A DNA stretch of 64,000 bases from Luteimicrobium subarcticum (GTDB taxonomy: Bacteria; Actinomycetota; Actinomycetes; Actinomycetales; Cellulomonadaceae), in assembly GCF_002798015.1 (NCBI RefSeq), contig NZ_PGTZ01000013.1:1-64000 (forward strand), in the 5' to 3' direction. The position numbers and the translations under genes are program-made. Under the pieces are notes generated by a model. The model ran no database searches and was not told where the DNA came from. It saw nothing but the letters and a program-made list of their open reading frames with translations. This document shows, piece after piece, positions 41,896-51,798 of this stretch. Numbering within the stretch: the first letter of the stretch is position 1; the number at the start of each line of letters is the position of its first letter.

Positions 41896-43701
41896 GTGAG
41901 CCCTGAGACGACGACCGAGACGACCAGACCGACAAACGCGGTGACGCGTCCCGTGAAGGACGCGGCGACCCCGCCGTGGTGGCAGAGCGCAGTCGTCTAC
42001 CAGGTGTACCCGCGTTCGTTCCAGGACTCCGACGGCGACGGGATCGGCGACATCCCCGGGATCCGGCGCCGCCTCGACCACCTGCAGCGCCTCGGCGTGG
42101 ACGTCGTCTGGCTGTCTCCCGCGTACCGGTCGCCGCAGGCCGACAACGGGTACGACATCAGCGACTACCAGGACGTCGACCCCCTGTTCGGGTCCCTCGA
42201 CGACCTCGACGGCCTGATCGCGGACCTGCACCGGCGCGGCATGAAGCTCGTGATGGACCTCGTGGTGAACCACACGTCGGACGAGCACCCGTGGTTCGTC
42301 CAGAGCAGAGCGTCGAGCGCGTCCAGCAAGCGCGACTGGTACGTGTGGCGGCCGCCGCGGGCCGGGCACGTGGGCGGCGAGCCGGGCGCGGAGCCGAACG
42401 GCTGGCGCTCCTACTTCTCCGGCCCGGCGTGGACCTGGGACGAGGCGACGGGCGAGTACTACCTGCGCCTGTTCCACACCAAGCAGCCCGACCTCAACTG
42501 GGAGAACCCCGACGTCCGCGAGGCGGTCTGGTCGATGATGCGCTGGTGGGTCGAGCGGGGCGTCGACGGGTTCCGCATGGACGTCGTCAACAACATCTCG
42601 AAGCCGATCGACCTCACGGGCCCCGAGGCGGACGGCTTCGTCTACGGGTTCGGGCCGAAGCGCCACGAGTACCTCCAGGAGATGCGCCGGGAGGTGTTCG
42701 ACCGCTACCCGGACCGCGACCTGCTCACCGTCGGCGAGATGCCGGGGGTGACGATCGAGGACGCCGTCCTCTACACGGACCCGGCGCGCCGCGAGGTCGA
42801 CATGGTGTTCCAGTTCGAGCACGTGGGTCTCGACCACGGTCCGGGCGGCAAGTTCGACCCGGTACCCCTGGACCTGCGCGCGCTCAGGGCGTCGCTGGGT
42901 CGCTGGCAGGACGGGCTCGCGGCCGTCGGCTGGAACGCCCTCTACTGGGACAACCACGACCAGCCCCGGGCGGTGTCGCGGTTCGGCGACGACGGCGAGC
43001 ACTGGCGGGAGTCCGCCACGGCGCTCGCGACCGTGCTGCACCTGCACCGCGGCACGCCGTACGTGTACCAGGGCGAGGAGCTCGGCATGACGAACGTGCC
43101 GTACGCCTCGATCGACGACGCCCAGGACGTCGAGTCCCTCAACGCGTACGCGGAGGCGGTCGCGGGCGAGGCGCCCGGCGGCCTCACGCCGGAGCGGGTG
43201 CTCGACGGCATCCGCGCCATGGGTCGTGACAACGCGCGCACCCCCGTCCAGTGGGACGGCACCGAGCATGCGGGCTTCACCACCGGGACACCGTGGCTGC
43301 CCGTGGCCCCGAACCACACCTGGCTCAACGCGCAGGCGCAGTACGACGACCCGCGCTCCGTGTTCCACCACTACCGGCGGCTCATCGCGCTCCGGCACGA
43401 GCGTCCGGTCGTCGCGCACGGCGACCTCACGATGCTCCTGCCCGACGACGAGTACCTCTACGCCTTCGAGCGCACGTTCGCCGGCGAGCGCCTCGTCGTC
43501 GTCGCGAACCTGTCGGGCGAGCGGCGCCGCGCGCCCCTCGACGTCGGTGGGATGCGCGTCGTCCTCGGGAACACCGAGCACCACGCGACCGGGACGATCG
43601 TCGGGGGCGGCGTGCTCGCGGGTGCAGGCCTCGACCGCCCGGGCGACGACGAGGAGCCCGGCATCGACCTCGACCCGTGGGAAGCCGTCGTGCTGGGCTG
43701 A
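41896..43701 (+). CDS. GH13 alpha-glucosidase / oligo-1,6-glucosidase
   Basis: The 601-residue protein is a cytoplasmic GH13 enzyme with a (beta/alpha)8 barrel: WWQSAVVYQVYPRSFQDSDG, VVNHTSDEHPWF, the nucleophile Asp229 in GFRMDVV, the acid/base Glu281 in TVGEMPG, and the third acid Asp355 in WDNHDQPR. The MDVV rather than MDAA sequence after the nucleophile and the QPDLNWENP loop fit exo-acting alpha-glucosidases. It would split malto- or isomalto-oligosaccharides brought in by the malEFG-type importer. The GTG start is preceded by GGGGG. No signal peptide is present. Confidence 0.85.
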   Translation: MSPETTTETTRPTNAVTRPVKDAATPPWWQSAVVYQVYPRSFQDSDGDGIGDIPGIRRRLDHLQRLGVDVVWLSPAYRSPQADNGYDISDYQDVDPLFGSLDDLDGLIADLHRRGMKLVMDLVVNHTSDEHPWFVQSRASSASSKRDWYVWRPPRAGHVGGEPGAEPNGWRSYFSGPAWTWDEATGEYYLRLFHTKQPDLNWENPDVREAVWSMMRWWVERGVDGFRMDVVNNISKPIDLTGPEADGFVYGFGPKRHEYLQEMRREVFDRYPDRDLLTVGEMPGVTIEDAVLYTDPARREVDMVFQFEHVGLDHGPGGKFDPVPLDLRALRASLGRWQDGLAAVGWNALYWDNHDQPRAVSRFGDDGEHWRESATALATVLHLHRGTPYVYQGEELGMTNVPYASIDDAQDVESLNAYAEAVAGEAPGGLTPERVLDGIRAMGRDNARTPVQWDGTEHAGFTTGTPWLPVAPNHTWLNAQAQYDDPRSVFHHYRRLIALRHERPVVAHGDLTMLLPDDEYLYAFERTFAGERLVVVANLSGERRRAPLDVGGMRVVLGNTEHHATGTIVGGGVLAGAGLDRPGDDEEPGIDLDPWEAVVLG

Positions 43702-43798
43702 GGCTGCCGGCGCCGATCCTGCGCCGATCCCGGGCCGATCCCGGAGGACCGCGCGCGTCGCTCGCGCCCGTCGTCGCGTCGCCGGGTGACGATGGGGC

Positions 43799-44839
43799 AT
43801 GACCTCCCTGCGCTTCGCCCTCGTCGGCTACGGCGGCTCCGGCCGCGGCATCCACGGTCGCCTGATCCGCGAGGCGGGCCACACCGTCACGGCGATCGTC
43901 GTGCGCGACCCCGTCCGCCGGGGGCAGGCGGCCGGCGACTGGCCCGGCGCGTCCCTGTTCGACTCGCTGTCGTCGCTGCTCGGCAAGACGGGCCTGTACG
44001 ACGTGATCGTGCTGGCGTCGCCGTCCGGGCTGCACGTCGAGCACGCCGAGTCGGTCGCGAGGGCGCGCGTGCCGTTCGTCCTCGACAAGCCGATCGCGAC
44101 GGACGCCGCGAGCGCCCAGGAGATCGTCGAGACGGCCGAGGCGGCGCACGCGCCGTTCACGGTGTTCCAGAACCGCCGCTGGGACCCGGAGCAGCTCACG
44201 CTGGCCGCGCTGCTCGGGCGCGGCGAGCTCGGTGACGTGCACACGTTCGACCGCCGGTGGGAGCGGTGGCGGCCCGTGCCGATGCAGCGGTGGAAGGAGA
44301 ACGACCCCGTGGGCGGCGGGCTGCTCCTCGACCTCGGCCCGCACCTGGTCGACTCGGCCACCCAGCTCTTCGGGCCGGTCGAGTCGGTGTACGCCGAGCT
44401 GCGCGCCCTGACCACCCCGACCGAGGACGACGTGTTCCTCACGCTGCACCATGCCGCGCCCGCCGGGTCCGGCTCGGGGGTGGGCGGTGTGACGAGCCGG
44501 CTGTGGGCGGCGTCCGTCGTGGGCGCCCCGGGGCCGCGCACCCGGGTGCTCGGGACGCGCGGCGCCTACGTCGTCACGACGTTCGAGCAGGACGCCTCAC
44601 CGTTCGAGGTGTTCGACGCCGACGCCCCCGAGGGCACGCTCGGCTGGCTCACCCACGGGCGCGAGCGCACCCCCGTCCCGCAGGCGCAGGGCGGCCACGC
44701 GGACTTCTACCGTGCGGTCGCGGACTGGCTCGCGGGCGACGCCCCCGTGCCCGTCGACCCGCGTGACGCCGTCCGCACGGCGCAGGTCCTCGACGCGGCC
44801 CGGGTGTCGGCCCGGGAAGGTCGGCGGGTCGAGATCTGA
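43799..44839 (+). CDS. Gfo/Idh/MocA family oxidoreductase
   Basis: The 346-residue protein has an N-terminal Rossmann fold (FALVGYGGSGRGIHGRLIREAG), the catalytic-type DKPIATDAASAQEIVE (Lys near residue 98) and the C-terminal substrate domain with LDLGPHLVDSATQLFG. Members oxidise or reduce sugars using NAD(P). The substrate is unknown. The start overlaps nothing, and the 97 bases upstream hold three copies of GCCGATCC. Its place next to GH13 suggests sugar-derived substrates, which is inference. Confidence 0.85.
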   Translation: MTSLRFALVGYGGSGRGIHGRLIREAGHTVTAIVVRDPVRRGQAAGDWPGASLFDSLSSLLGKTGLYDVIVLASPSGLHVEHAESVARARVPFVLDKPIATDAASAQEIVETAEAAHAPFTVFQNRRWDPEQLTLAALLGRGELGDVHTFDRRWERWRPVPMQRWKENDPVGGGLLLDLGPHLVDSATQLFGPVESVYAELRALTTPTEDDVFLTLHHAAPAGSGSGVGGVTSRLWAASVVGAPGPRTRVLGTRGAYVVTTFEQDASPFEVFDADAPEGTLGWLTHGRERTPVPQAQGGHADFYRAVADWLAGDAPVPVDPRDAVRTAQVLDAARVSAREGRRVEI

Positions 44840-44872
44840 CACAGATGTCCCAGAACCTGCCATGATGCAGCG

Positions 44873-46633
44873 ATGACCGACGTGCAGACGGGGGCCCGCA
44901 CGCTCAGCCCGGCCACCGACCCACCGGCTCGACCGGCGGACGCCTCGCCCGACCCCGCATTCGAACGCTTCGCACGGCTCGTCGCCGTCACGCTCGACGT
45001 CCCCGTCGCGCTCGTCTCGATGTCGACCGGCGACGGCTGCCTCACGTTCCCCGGCGCGGTGGGCAGCGGCCCCTGGGAGCACACAGCCAGCATGCCGACC
45101 ACCGACACGCTGTGCCAGCACGTCATCGGCACCGCCGAGCCGCTCGTCGTCGCGGACGCGCGCGAGCAGCCGGACCTGCGCGACCTCCCCGCCGCCCGCG
45201 ACGCCGACGTCGTCGCCTACGCCGGCTACCCCGTCCGCGACACCGAGGGCAGGACCGTCGGGTCGCTCTGCGCGATCGACCACGAGCCGCGCGACTGGAC
45301 CGAGCGGGACCTGCAGGCGCTCGCGGACCTCGCCGACGCGTGCTCCGTCCAGGTGCGGCTCCAGGAGGAGACGCGCCGCGCGCGCACCGCCGAGGAGGAC
45401 GCCAACCGGCGCCACCGGCACGCCAGCATCCAGCTCGCGCTCGCGGAGGCGCTCTCCGCGACCACGACGGTCGACGACGTCCTCGACACCGCGCAGCAGC
45501 TCGCCGCCGAGAAGATCGGGGCCGCGCGCTCCGGGATCGCCCTGACCGACGGGCGCGGACGGCTCCTCGAGTGGGTCCGCGCTGCCGACGTCCCCGACAT
45601 GCCCCGCAGCATGTGGTCGGCCGACGACCTGCACACCGACGACCAGTGGCCGTCGGTGCAGTGCGTGCGTCGCCGGGAGGCCCTCTACTTCGCCGACGCC
45701 GACGAGCTCACCGCGTCCTTCCCCCGGATGGACGGCCTCGGGGGTCCCGGTGCGCTCGTCCTGCTCCCGCTCGTCACCCGCGACGCCGTGATCGGCGTGC
45801 TCATGCTCCGCTGGCTCGAGCCCCGGCCGTTCGACGCGGTCATCCGGGCGCTCCTCACCACCATGGCGGGGTACACCGCGCTCGCGCTCGAACGGGCCCG
45901 GCTGCTCCAGCACCGGCACGACGTCGCCCACGTCCTGCAGACCGCGATGCTCACCGAGCTGCCCGACCCCGCGGGGCTCGCGCTCGACGGTGCGTACATC
46001 CCCGCCGTCACCGGCGACCAGGTCGGCGGCGACTGGTACGACGCGCTGATCCTCAAGTGCGGCGGCACGGCCGTCCTCATCGGGGACGTCACCGGCCACG
46101 ACATCGACGCCGCCGCCCTCATGGGCCAGCTGCGGCTGCTGCTGCGCGGGTCCCTGTGGTCCGACGAGGCGCAGTCGCCCGCCGGCACCCTCCAGCTCGT
46201 CGACGAGGCGAACATCGGCACCGGGATCGAGGCGACCGCCTCCGTGCTGCTCGCCTACGTCGAACCGCCGGGCGAGGACGGCTTCCGCAAGGTCCGTTGG
46301 TCGAGCGCCGGGCACCCGCCCGCGTTCGTCCGGCGTGCGGACGGGCGCGTCGAACGGCTCATCGGGGTGCACGGCCTGATCCTCGGCGTCGCACCCGACC
46401 TGCCGCGGCGCAACCACGAGACGCGCCTCGGCCCCGGCGACACCCTCGTGCTCTACACCGACGGGCTCGTCGAACGGCGCGGCGAGCGCCTCCAGGTCGG
46501 GCTCGACCGGCTCGCCGAGCGGCTCGCCGACCTGGACCACGTGACACCCCGTGCGCTCGTCGACGCGATGTCTGTCGGAGACCTGCACGAGGACGACGTG
46601 GCCGTCCTCACGGTTCACGTCGAAGGTCTCTGA
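44873..46633 (+). CDS. GAF-domain SpoIIE-type PP2C phosphatase (RsbU-like)
   Basis: The 586-residue protein has two GAF sensor domains (about residues 18-170 and 190-345) and a C-terminal SpoIIE phosphatase domain (about 375-583). The metal-binding motifs are QVGGDWYDAL, VLIGDVTGHDIDAAALMGQL and GDTLVLYTDGLVERRG. Such phosphatases dephosphorylate anti-anti-sigma proteins in partner-switching stress pathways. No membrane helix is present, so the signal is intracellular. CATGAT (44861-44866) lies 6 bases before the ATG, which suggests a leaderless transcript. No kinase or anti-anti-sigma gene is adjacent. Confidence 0.85.
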   Translation: MTDVQTGARTLSPATDPPARPADASPDPAFERFARLVAVTLDVPVALVSMSTGDGCLTFPGAVGSGPWEHTASMPTTDTLCQHVIGTAEPLVVADAREQPDLRDLPAARDADVVAYAGYPVRDTEGRTVGSLCAIDHEPRDWTERDLQALADLADACSVQVRLQEETRRARTAEEDANRRHRHASIQLALAEALSATTTVDDVLDTAQQLAAEKIGAARSGIALTDGRGRLLEWVRAADVPDMPRSMWSADDLHTDDQWPSVQCVRRREALYFADADELTASFPRMDGLGGPGALVLLPLVTRDAVIGVLMLRWLEPRPFDAVIRALLTTMAGYTALALERARLLQHRHDVAHVLQTAMLTELPDPAGLALDGAYIPAVTGDQVGGDWYDALILKCGGTAVLIGDVTGHDIDAAALMGQLRLLLRGSLWSDEAQSPAGTLQLVDEANIGTGIEATASVLLAYVEPPGEDGFRKVRWSSAGHPPAFVRRADGRVERLIGVHGLILGVAPDLPRRNHETRLGPGDTLVLYTDGLVERRGERLQVGLDRLAERLADLDHVTPRALVDAMSVGDLHEDDVAVLTVHVEGL

Positions 46634-46643
46634 CTCCCCGGGC

Positions 46644-48152
46644 TCAGGCGACCCGGCCGTCCGTCGGGACGGCCGGCACGGCGAGCAGGTCCCCGAGCGC
46701 CGTCGCCGCCCCCGCTTCCAGCACCCGCGCGACCTGCTGCGCGACGGCACGGGCGAGGCGCTCGGCCCGGTCGTCGTCCGCGGCGGGGAACCAGCCGGTG
46801 ACGTCCACGACCCGTCGGACCCCGACCACGAGGTCGTCGGCCGCGAGAGCGTCGCGGACGGCCGCGAGGACGTCCGGGTCGTCGCGCACGATCACCTGAC
46901 CCGCGGGGTACCGGCCGCCCCCGCCGAGCACGACGAGGATCGCCGCGAGCCCGAACGTCGTGAGCGGTGCCTCCCGCCCCGCGCCCCACGCGTCCAGCAG
47001 CACCGGGAGGTTGCGCGCCGCCCACTTGGACGACGCGTTGAGCATGATGTCGGACAGCCGGTGGTGCAGGAACGGGTTGGTGAACCGTTCGGCGATCTCG
47101 GCGGCGAACGCCTCGGCGGCCGCCGGGTCGCCCGGGACGGTCGGCAGGATCTCGGTCCGCAGCAGCCGGTCGAGGAACGCGGCCACCTCGGGTCGCGCCA
47201 CGGTCTCGCCGACGGACTCGCAGCCCAGCAGCAGCCCGACGGGGGCGAGCGCCGAGTGCTGACCGTTGAGGATCCGCACCTTCGTGTCGCGGAACGGCCG
47301 CACGTCGGGCAGGAACACGACGGGCAGCCCGGCGCGGTCGAGCGGCAGGAGGTCCCGGATCACGGGGTCGCCGCCGATGACCCACTGCCCGTACAGCTCG
47401 CCCTTCACGACGTCCTCGTCGGCGAAGCCGAGCTCGGCCTGGATCGCGTCGATCTCGTCGCGCGGGAAGCCGGGCACGATCCGGTCGACGAGCGAGTCGT
47501 GGAAGGTGCAGGCGGTGCGGACCCAGGCGGCGAAGTCCTCGCCCAGGGCGGCGTCCGCCGCGTGCCGCAGGACGTACGCGCGCAGGGTGGTCGCGTTGTC
47601 CTCGATGAGCTCGCAGCACACGAACGCCAGTCCCGCGGCGGGGTCGCCGTCGAAGTGCCGGAACCGGTCGTGCAGCAGCGCCGCGACCTTCGCCGGGAAC
47701 GACGCCGGCGGCCGGGCGGCGAGGTCGTCGTCCTCCACCCAGACGATCCCGGCCTCCGTCGTGTTCGACACGACGACGCGCACGTCCGGGTCGAGGTACA
47801 GCTCGCGGTACCGGTCGAACTCGCCGTGCGCCCGCACGACCGCCCGCACGCACTCGACCCGGGTGACCTCACGCACCGGCCGGTCGTCACGGACCCCCTC
47901 GAGGACGACGTGGTAGAGCCCGTCCTGGGCCTGGAGTGCGCTCGCGGCACGGTCGGGAGCGTCGGTCGCCTGGACGATCGCGATCCCGGCGTGCAGGACG
48001 CCGGCCTCGTTGGCGCGCTGCACCATCTGGTCCGCGAAGGCCCGCAGGAACCGGCCGCCGCCGAACTGCAGGATGCGCACGGGCAGGTCGGGCTTGGCGA
48101 CCGTGCTCGCGTCGAGGGGGAGGAGCGTCGTGGTGTCGGCCACGGCGTTCAC
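46644..48152 (-). CDS. uxaB: Tagaturonate reductase (altronate oxidoreductase)
   Basis: The 502-residue protein belongs to the mannitol-dehydrogenase family with ILQFGGGRFLRAF at the start, ATDAPDRAAS, VVSNTTEAG, and the catalytic-region NASSKWAARNLPVLLD (Lys near residue 376). UxaB reduces D-tagaturonate to D-altronate with NADH. It starts at a GTG overlapping the uxaC stop and is the last gene of the minus-strand operon. A 10-bp hairpin (46653-46662 with 46667-46676) lies in its 3' end, on the far side of the convergent SpoIIE gene, and could terminate that gene. Confidence 0.9.
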   Translation of the reverse strand: MNAVADTTTLLPLDASTVAKPDLPVRILQFGGGRFLRAFADQMVQRANEAGVLHAGIAIVQATDAPDRAASALQAQDGLYHVVLEGVRDDRPVREVTRVECVRAVVRAHGEFDRYRELYLDPDVRVVVSNTTEAGIVWVEDDDLAARPPASFPAKVAALLHDRFRHFDGDPAAGLAFVCCELIEDNATTLRAYVLRHAADAALGEDFAAWVRTACTFHDSLVDRIVPGFPRDEIDAIQAELGFADEDVVKGELYGQWVIGGDPVIRDLLPLDRAGLPVVFLPDVRPFRDTKVRILNGQHSALAPVGLLLGCESVGETVARPEVAAFLDRLLRTEILPTVPGDPAAAEAFAAEIAERFTNPFLHHRLSDIMLNASSKWAARNLPVLLDAWGAGREAPLTTFGLAAILVVLGGGGRYPAGQVIVRDDPDVLAAVRDALAADDLVVGVRRVVDVTGWFPAADDDRAERLARAVAQQVARVLEAGAATALGDLLAVPAVPTDGRVA

Positions 48153-49615
48153 CGCGTCGCGTACGCCGCGAGCGGCAGGCGGTAGGCCAGGTCGACGGCC
48201 GTGTCGAGGGCCTCGTCGAGGTCGAGGCGGTGCTCGGCGACCAGCCGTGCGAGGTACCCGGCGTCGACGCGGCGGGCCAGGTCGTGGCGCGCGGGGATCG
48301 AGCAGAACGCCCGCGTGTCGTCGACGAACCCCGACATGTTCGAGAAGCCCGCGGTCTCCGTGACCGCCTCCCGGAACCGGCGCATCGCGTCGGGCGCGTC
48401 GAGGAACCACCACGGCGCGCCCAGCCGCACCGACGGGTACACGCCCGCCAGGGGCGCGAGCTCGCGCGAGAACGCGTCCTCGTCCACGGTGAACAGCACG
48501 ACCCGGAACCCGGCGTGGTGCCCGAACGCCTCGAGCATCGGGCGCAGCGCCCGGGTGTACTCGGTGACGACGGGGATGTCGAAGCCCGTGTCCGGGCCGA
48601 ACACCGCGTGCCGACCACGGTCGTGGTCCCGCAGGACGCCCGGGTGGAGCTGCATGACGAGCCCGTCCTCGGCGGACATGGCGGCCATCTGGAACAGCAT
48701 GTGGCCCGCGAACGCGTCGGCGTCGCCCGGCCCCAGGGTCCCGGCGAGGGCCGCTCCGTAGATCCCGGCTGCCTCGGCGTCCGTCAGCGGCGTGGTGTCG
48801 GTCGCGAGGTGGCCGTGGTCCGTGGCGCGCGCGCCCGCGGCCTTGAACCGCAGGCGCTGCGTGCGCAGGGCCGCGAGGTACCCGCGGTACGACGACACGT
48901 CCTCGCCGGCGGCCTCGCCGAGGCGCTCGACGTCCTGCCCCCACGTCGCACTGTCGAGCAGCACGACCGGGTCGGGGCGGAACGTCGGGACGACGCGGTC
49001 GCCGTAGCCGTCCGCGGCGAGCGCGGCGTGGTGCTCGAGCGTCGACCAGGCCGGGTCGGTCGTCGCGAGGACCTCGATGTCGAACCGGTCGAGGAGCGCG
49101 CGCGGACGGAACGCGTCGTCCGCGATGGCGCGAGCCACCTGGTCGAAGATCGCGTCCGCGGTGTCCTCGGCGGGGCGCAGCGTGACGCCGAAGATCTCGA
49201 CGAGCTCGGTCTCCAGCCAGAACCGGGTCGCGGTGCCGCGGAAGTGCTTCCAGCCGGCGCAGAACCGACGCCAGATCGCGCGCGGGTCGGTCTCGGCGAC
49301 GACGCCCGAGCCGGGCGCGGCGGGGACGCCGAGCAGCTCGTTCGGGACGCCCTGCGAGACCAGCATGCGCACGAGGTAGTGGTCGGGCACGACGATCAGG
49401 TCGGCGGGGTTCGGGAACGGCCGGTCCTCGGCGAACCACTCGACGGGCACGTGGCCGTGCATCGACACGAGGGGGAGGGCCTTCGTCTCCGCGTAGATCT
49501 CGCGGGCGATCGGGCGCACGGCGGGGTCGGCGGGCAGGGCCCGGTCGGGGTCGAGGGTCCAGGTCCGGTCGGCACGGGTGGCGTCGTCGGTCGGGGTGCG
49601 GGCGATGGTGCTCAT
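48149..49615 (-). CDS. uxaC: Glucuronate/galacturonate isomerase
   Basis: The 488-residue protein has UxaC motifs: SMHGHVPVEWFAEDRPFPNPADL near the N-terminus (two His metal ligands), DHYLVRMLVSQG, and C-terminal LVMQLHPGVLRDHDRG and GFVDDTRAF. It converts D-galacturonate to D-tagaturonate and D-glucuronate to D-fructuronate. The ATG follows GGAG with standard spacing. It lies between the GH105 gene and uxaB in one transcription unit. The 116 bases before it contain a hairpin at 49708-49729 next to the GH105 stop. Confidence 0.9.
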   Translation of the reverse strand: MSTIARTPTDDATRADRTWTLDPDRALPADPAVRPIAREIYAETKALPLVSMHGHVPVEWFAEDRPFPNPADLIVVPDHYLVRMLVSQGVPNELLGVPAAPGSGVVAETDPRAIWRRFCAGWKHFRGTATRFWLETELVEIFGVTLRPAEDTADAIFDQVARAIADDAFRPRALLDRFDIEVLATTDPAWSTLEHHAALAADGYGDRVVPTFRPDPVVLLDSATWGQDVERLGEAAGEDVSSYRGYLAALRTQRLRFKAAGARATDHGHLATDTTPLTDAEAAGIYGAALAGTLGPGDADAFAGHMLFQMAAMSAEDGLVMQLHPGVLRDHDRGRHAVFGPDTGFDIPVVTEYTRALRPMLEAFGHHAGFRVVLFTVDEDAFSRELAPLAGVYPSVRLGAPWWFLDAPDAMRRFREAVTETAGFSNMSGFVDDTRAFCSIPARHDLARRVDAGYLARLVAEHRLDLDEALDTAVDLAYRLPLAAYATR

Positions 49616-49707
49616 GGGTGGCTCCGGGGGAGTTCAAGGACGGTGCGGCGCCGCGGCGTCGCGGCGGCGGGCGGGTGGAGGGGGCGGAGGCAGGCGGACG
49701 GGTCCGG

Positions 49708-49729
49708 CCGGCCGGGTGCGCCCGGTCGG
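49708..49729 (-). terminator. Hairpin at the 3' end of the GH105 gene
   Basis: A 9-bp stem with one G-U pair (49708-49716 with 49721-49729) lies immediately after the GH105 stop inside the operon. It is more likely a processing or attenuation site than a full terminator. Confidence 0.4.
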
Positions 49730-49731
49730 GG

Positions 49732-50877
49732 TCAGCCGCTCGCAGCGCGCCCCCGCTCGGCGGCGAGGAGGAGGAACGGGCCGACGCCCTTGTGGTCGTC
49801 GGCGACGATCGGCTCGCTCATGTAGTAGGCGTACGAGCCGTCGCGCCCGGAGGGACCCCCGAGCCCCGCGACCTGGCAGACCTTGTTGACCGTGACCCAG
49901 CCCCGCGCCGTGACGGACAGGAACTCGCGCGCCGAGGACTCGGCGGCCCGGTCGAGGTGCTGCGACCAGGCGTCGTCGTCGAGGTAGCCGAGCCGCAGAC
50001 CCTTCGCGACCGCCGCGAGGACCATGAACGACCCGGACGACTCGAGGTAGTTGAGCGGTCGGTCGCCCTGGTCGGGCACCTGGTACCAGAGACCGGTGCG
50101 CTCGTCCGCGACGCCCCGCAGCGCCTCGAGCAGCGCGCGGAGGTTGCCCTCGATCGTGGCGCGTGCCGCGAGGTCCGCGGGCAGGTGCTCGAGGACGTCG
50201 GTCATGGCCATGACGAACCACCCGAGCGCGCGCAGCCACACGTGCGGCGAGCGTCCGGTGACGGGGTCGGCCCACGGCATCGACCGGGACTCGTCGTACG
50301 CGTGGTGGCACAGGCCGGACGCGGGGTCGAGGGTCAGGTCGTACGCGGTCGTGAACTGGAGCGCGACGTCGTCGAACAGGTCGGCGCGGTCGAACGTCGC
50401 GCAGTACCGCGCGTAGAACACGGACGCCATGTACAGGCCGTCGAGCCACGTCTGGTGCGGGTAGATCGCCTTGTGCCAGAACGTGCCCGTGCTGAGCCGG
50501 GGCTGTCGCTGCAGCTGCGCGAACAGCAGGTCGGCGGCGCGGCGGTACCGCTCGTCGCCGGTGGCGTCCCACAGGTCGAGGACGGCCTTGCCGTTGTTGA
50601 CGTGGTCGAGGTTGAGCTCGTCGGCGCGGTACGCGCGGATCGTGCCGTCGGGCTGCACGAAGTGGTCGATGTTGTGCCGGACGTACTCGAAGTACCGGGG
50701 GTCGCCGGTGAGGCGGTGCACGGCGTGCACGCCGTCGAGCATCAGGCCGTCCTCGTACTCCCACTTGTCGTGCGGGTTCATGAGGGGCTCGCGTGCCAGC
50801 ACGGTGTCCGCGCCGAGGCGTGCCCAGTCGGTCGTCGCGTCGCCGTACGCGGGCCAGTCCGTGGTCACCGGGGTCAC
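49732..50877 (-). CDS. GH105 unsaturated rhamnogalacturonyl/galacturonyl hydrolase
   Basis: The 381-residue protein matches the (alpha/alpha)6 GH88/GH105 fold: KWEYEDGLMLDGVHAV (residues about 41-56), FWHKAIYPHQTWLDGLYMASVFYARY and WLRALGWFVMAMTDVLEHLP split over helices, then SGSFMVLAAVAKGLRLGYL. It hydrolyses the unsaturated uronic acid from pectin lyase products, giving 4-deoxy-L-threo-5-hexosulose uronate for KduI. There is no signal peptide, so it acts in the cytoplasm. A GTG start overlaps the kduI stop; a second in-frame GTG three codons on is possible. Confidence 0.85.
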   Translation of the reverse strand: MTPVTTDWPAYGDATTDWARLGADTVLAREPLMNPHDKWEYEDGLMLDGVHAVHRLTGDPRYFEYVRHNIDHFVQPDGTIRAYRADELNLDHVNNGKAVLDLWDATGDERYRRAADLLFAQLQRQPRLSTGTFWHKAIYPHQTWLDGLYMASVFYARYCATFDRADLFDDVALQFTTAYDLTLDPASGLCHHAYDESRSMPWADPVTGRSPHVWLRALGWFVMAMTDVLEHLPADLAARATIEGNLRALLEALRGVADERTGLWYQVPDQGDRPLNYLESSGSFMVLAAVAKGLRLGYLDDDAWSQHLDRAAESSAREFLSVTARGWVTVNKVCQVAGLGGPSGRDGSYAYYMSEPIVADDHKGVGPFLLLAAERGRAASG

Positions 50878-51710
50878 CGGACCTCGGTCGCGGGCACGAC
50901 GTCCATGTCGTCGAAGCGCTGGTTCTCGCCCGCCATGGCCCACACGAACCGGTAGGACGACGTCCCGACGCCCGAGTGCACCGACCACGACGGCGAGATG
51001 ACGGCCTGCCGGTCGGCGACGACGAGGTGCCGCGTCTCGGTCGGCTCGCCGCACAGGTGGACGACGCGGGCGTCCTCGGGGACGTCGAAGTACAGGTAGC
51101 ACTCGGTGCGCCGGTCGTGCGTGTGCGCCGGCATGGTGTTCCACATCGAGCCGGGGTGCAGCTCGGTCACGCCCATGACGACCTGGCAGGACCGCACGCC
51201 GTTCTCGTGGATGTACTGGTGCAGCGTGCGGCGGTTGCTCGTGAGCTGGTCGCCGAGCTCGCGGACCGTGCCCTCGCCGGGCAGCACGAGCGCGTTCGGG
51301 AACGTCGTGTGCGCGGGGGCGGAGAACAGGTAGAGCTGGGCGCCCGGCCCGGTCCCTTCGGGGTCGTCGCTCAGGACGACGTCCCGGGTGCCGCGACCGA
51401 GGTACAGGCAGGCGCCGTTCGGCAGGAGGTACGTCTCGCCGTCCGCGACGACGCGGGCCGGCCCGCCGACGTTCACGATGCCGACCTCGCGGCGCTCGAG
51501 CAGGTACTCGGACCGCAGCTCGGGCGGGACGGGCAGTGCGAGCTCGGCGCCCGCGGGGACCGCACCGCCGAGGACGATGCGGTCGTGGTGCGTGTACACG
51601 AGCGTGACCTCGCCGGGCACGAACACCCGCTCGACGAGGTAGGTGTCGCGCAGGGCCGCGGTGTCCATGCCCGGGACCTGGGCGGGGTGGGTCGCGTAGC
51701 GCTGCTCCAT
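50874..51710 (-). CDS. kduI: 5-dehydro-4-deoxy-D-glucuronate isomerase
   Basis: The 278-residue protein, the same length as the E. coli enzyme, begins MEQRYATHPAQVPGMDTAALRD and carries the cupin zinc site: NTMPAHTHDRRTECYLYFD (two His and one Glu) plus a later His in SWSVHSG. KduI converts 4-deoxy-L-threo-5-hexosulose uronate to 2,5-diketo-3-deoxygluconate. The start is set by GGAG seven bases before the ATG and by family alignment; in-frame codons upstream are not conserved. It is followed by GH105 with a four-base overlap and preceded by kduD. Confidence 0.9.
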   Translation of the reverse strand: MEQRYATHPAQVPGMDTAALRDTYLVERVFVPGEVTLVYTHHDRIVLGGAVPAGAELALPVPPELRSEYLLERREVGIVNVGGPARVVADGETYLLPNGACLYLGRGTRDVVLSDDPEGTGPGAQLYLFSAPAHTTFPNALVLPGEGTVRELGDQLTSNRRTLHQYIHENGVRSCQVVMGVTELHPGSMWNTMPAHTHDRRTECYLYFDVPEDARVVHLCGEPTETRHLVVADRQAVISPSWSVHSGVGTSSYRFVWAMAGENQRFDDMDVVPATEVR

Positions 51711-51798
51711 CAGGGGTCTCCAGCTCTGGTTCATGGGGTGGGTCGGGTGCTCTCGCGGAAAGGGGGTGCGGCCGTGCGGCACGGGCGTGCGCCCCTCG

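Noticed and set aside
43701-43799. Three GCCGATCC copies before the oxidoreductase gene as regulatory sites
   Set aside because: The spacing is irregular, no promoter boxes align with them, and the octamer is unremarkable in this base composition.
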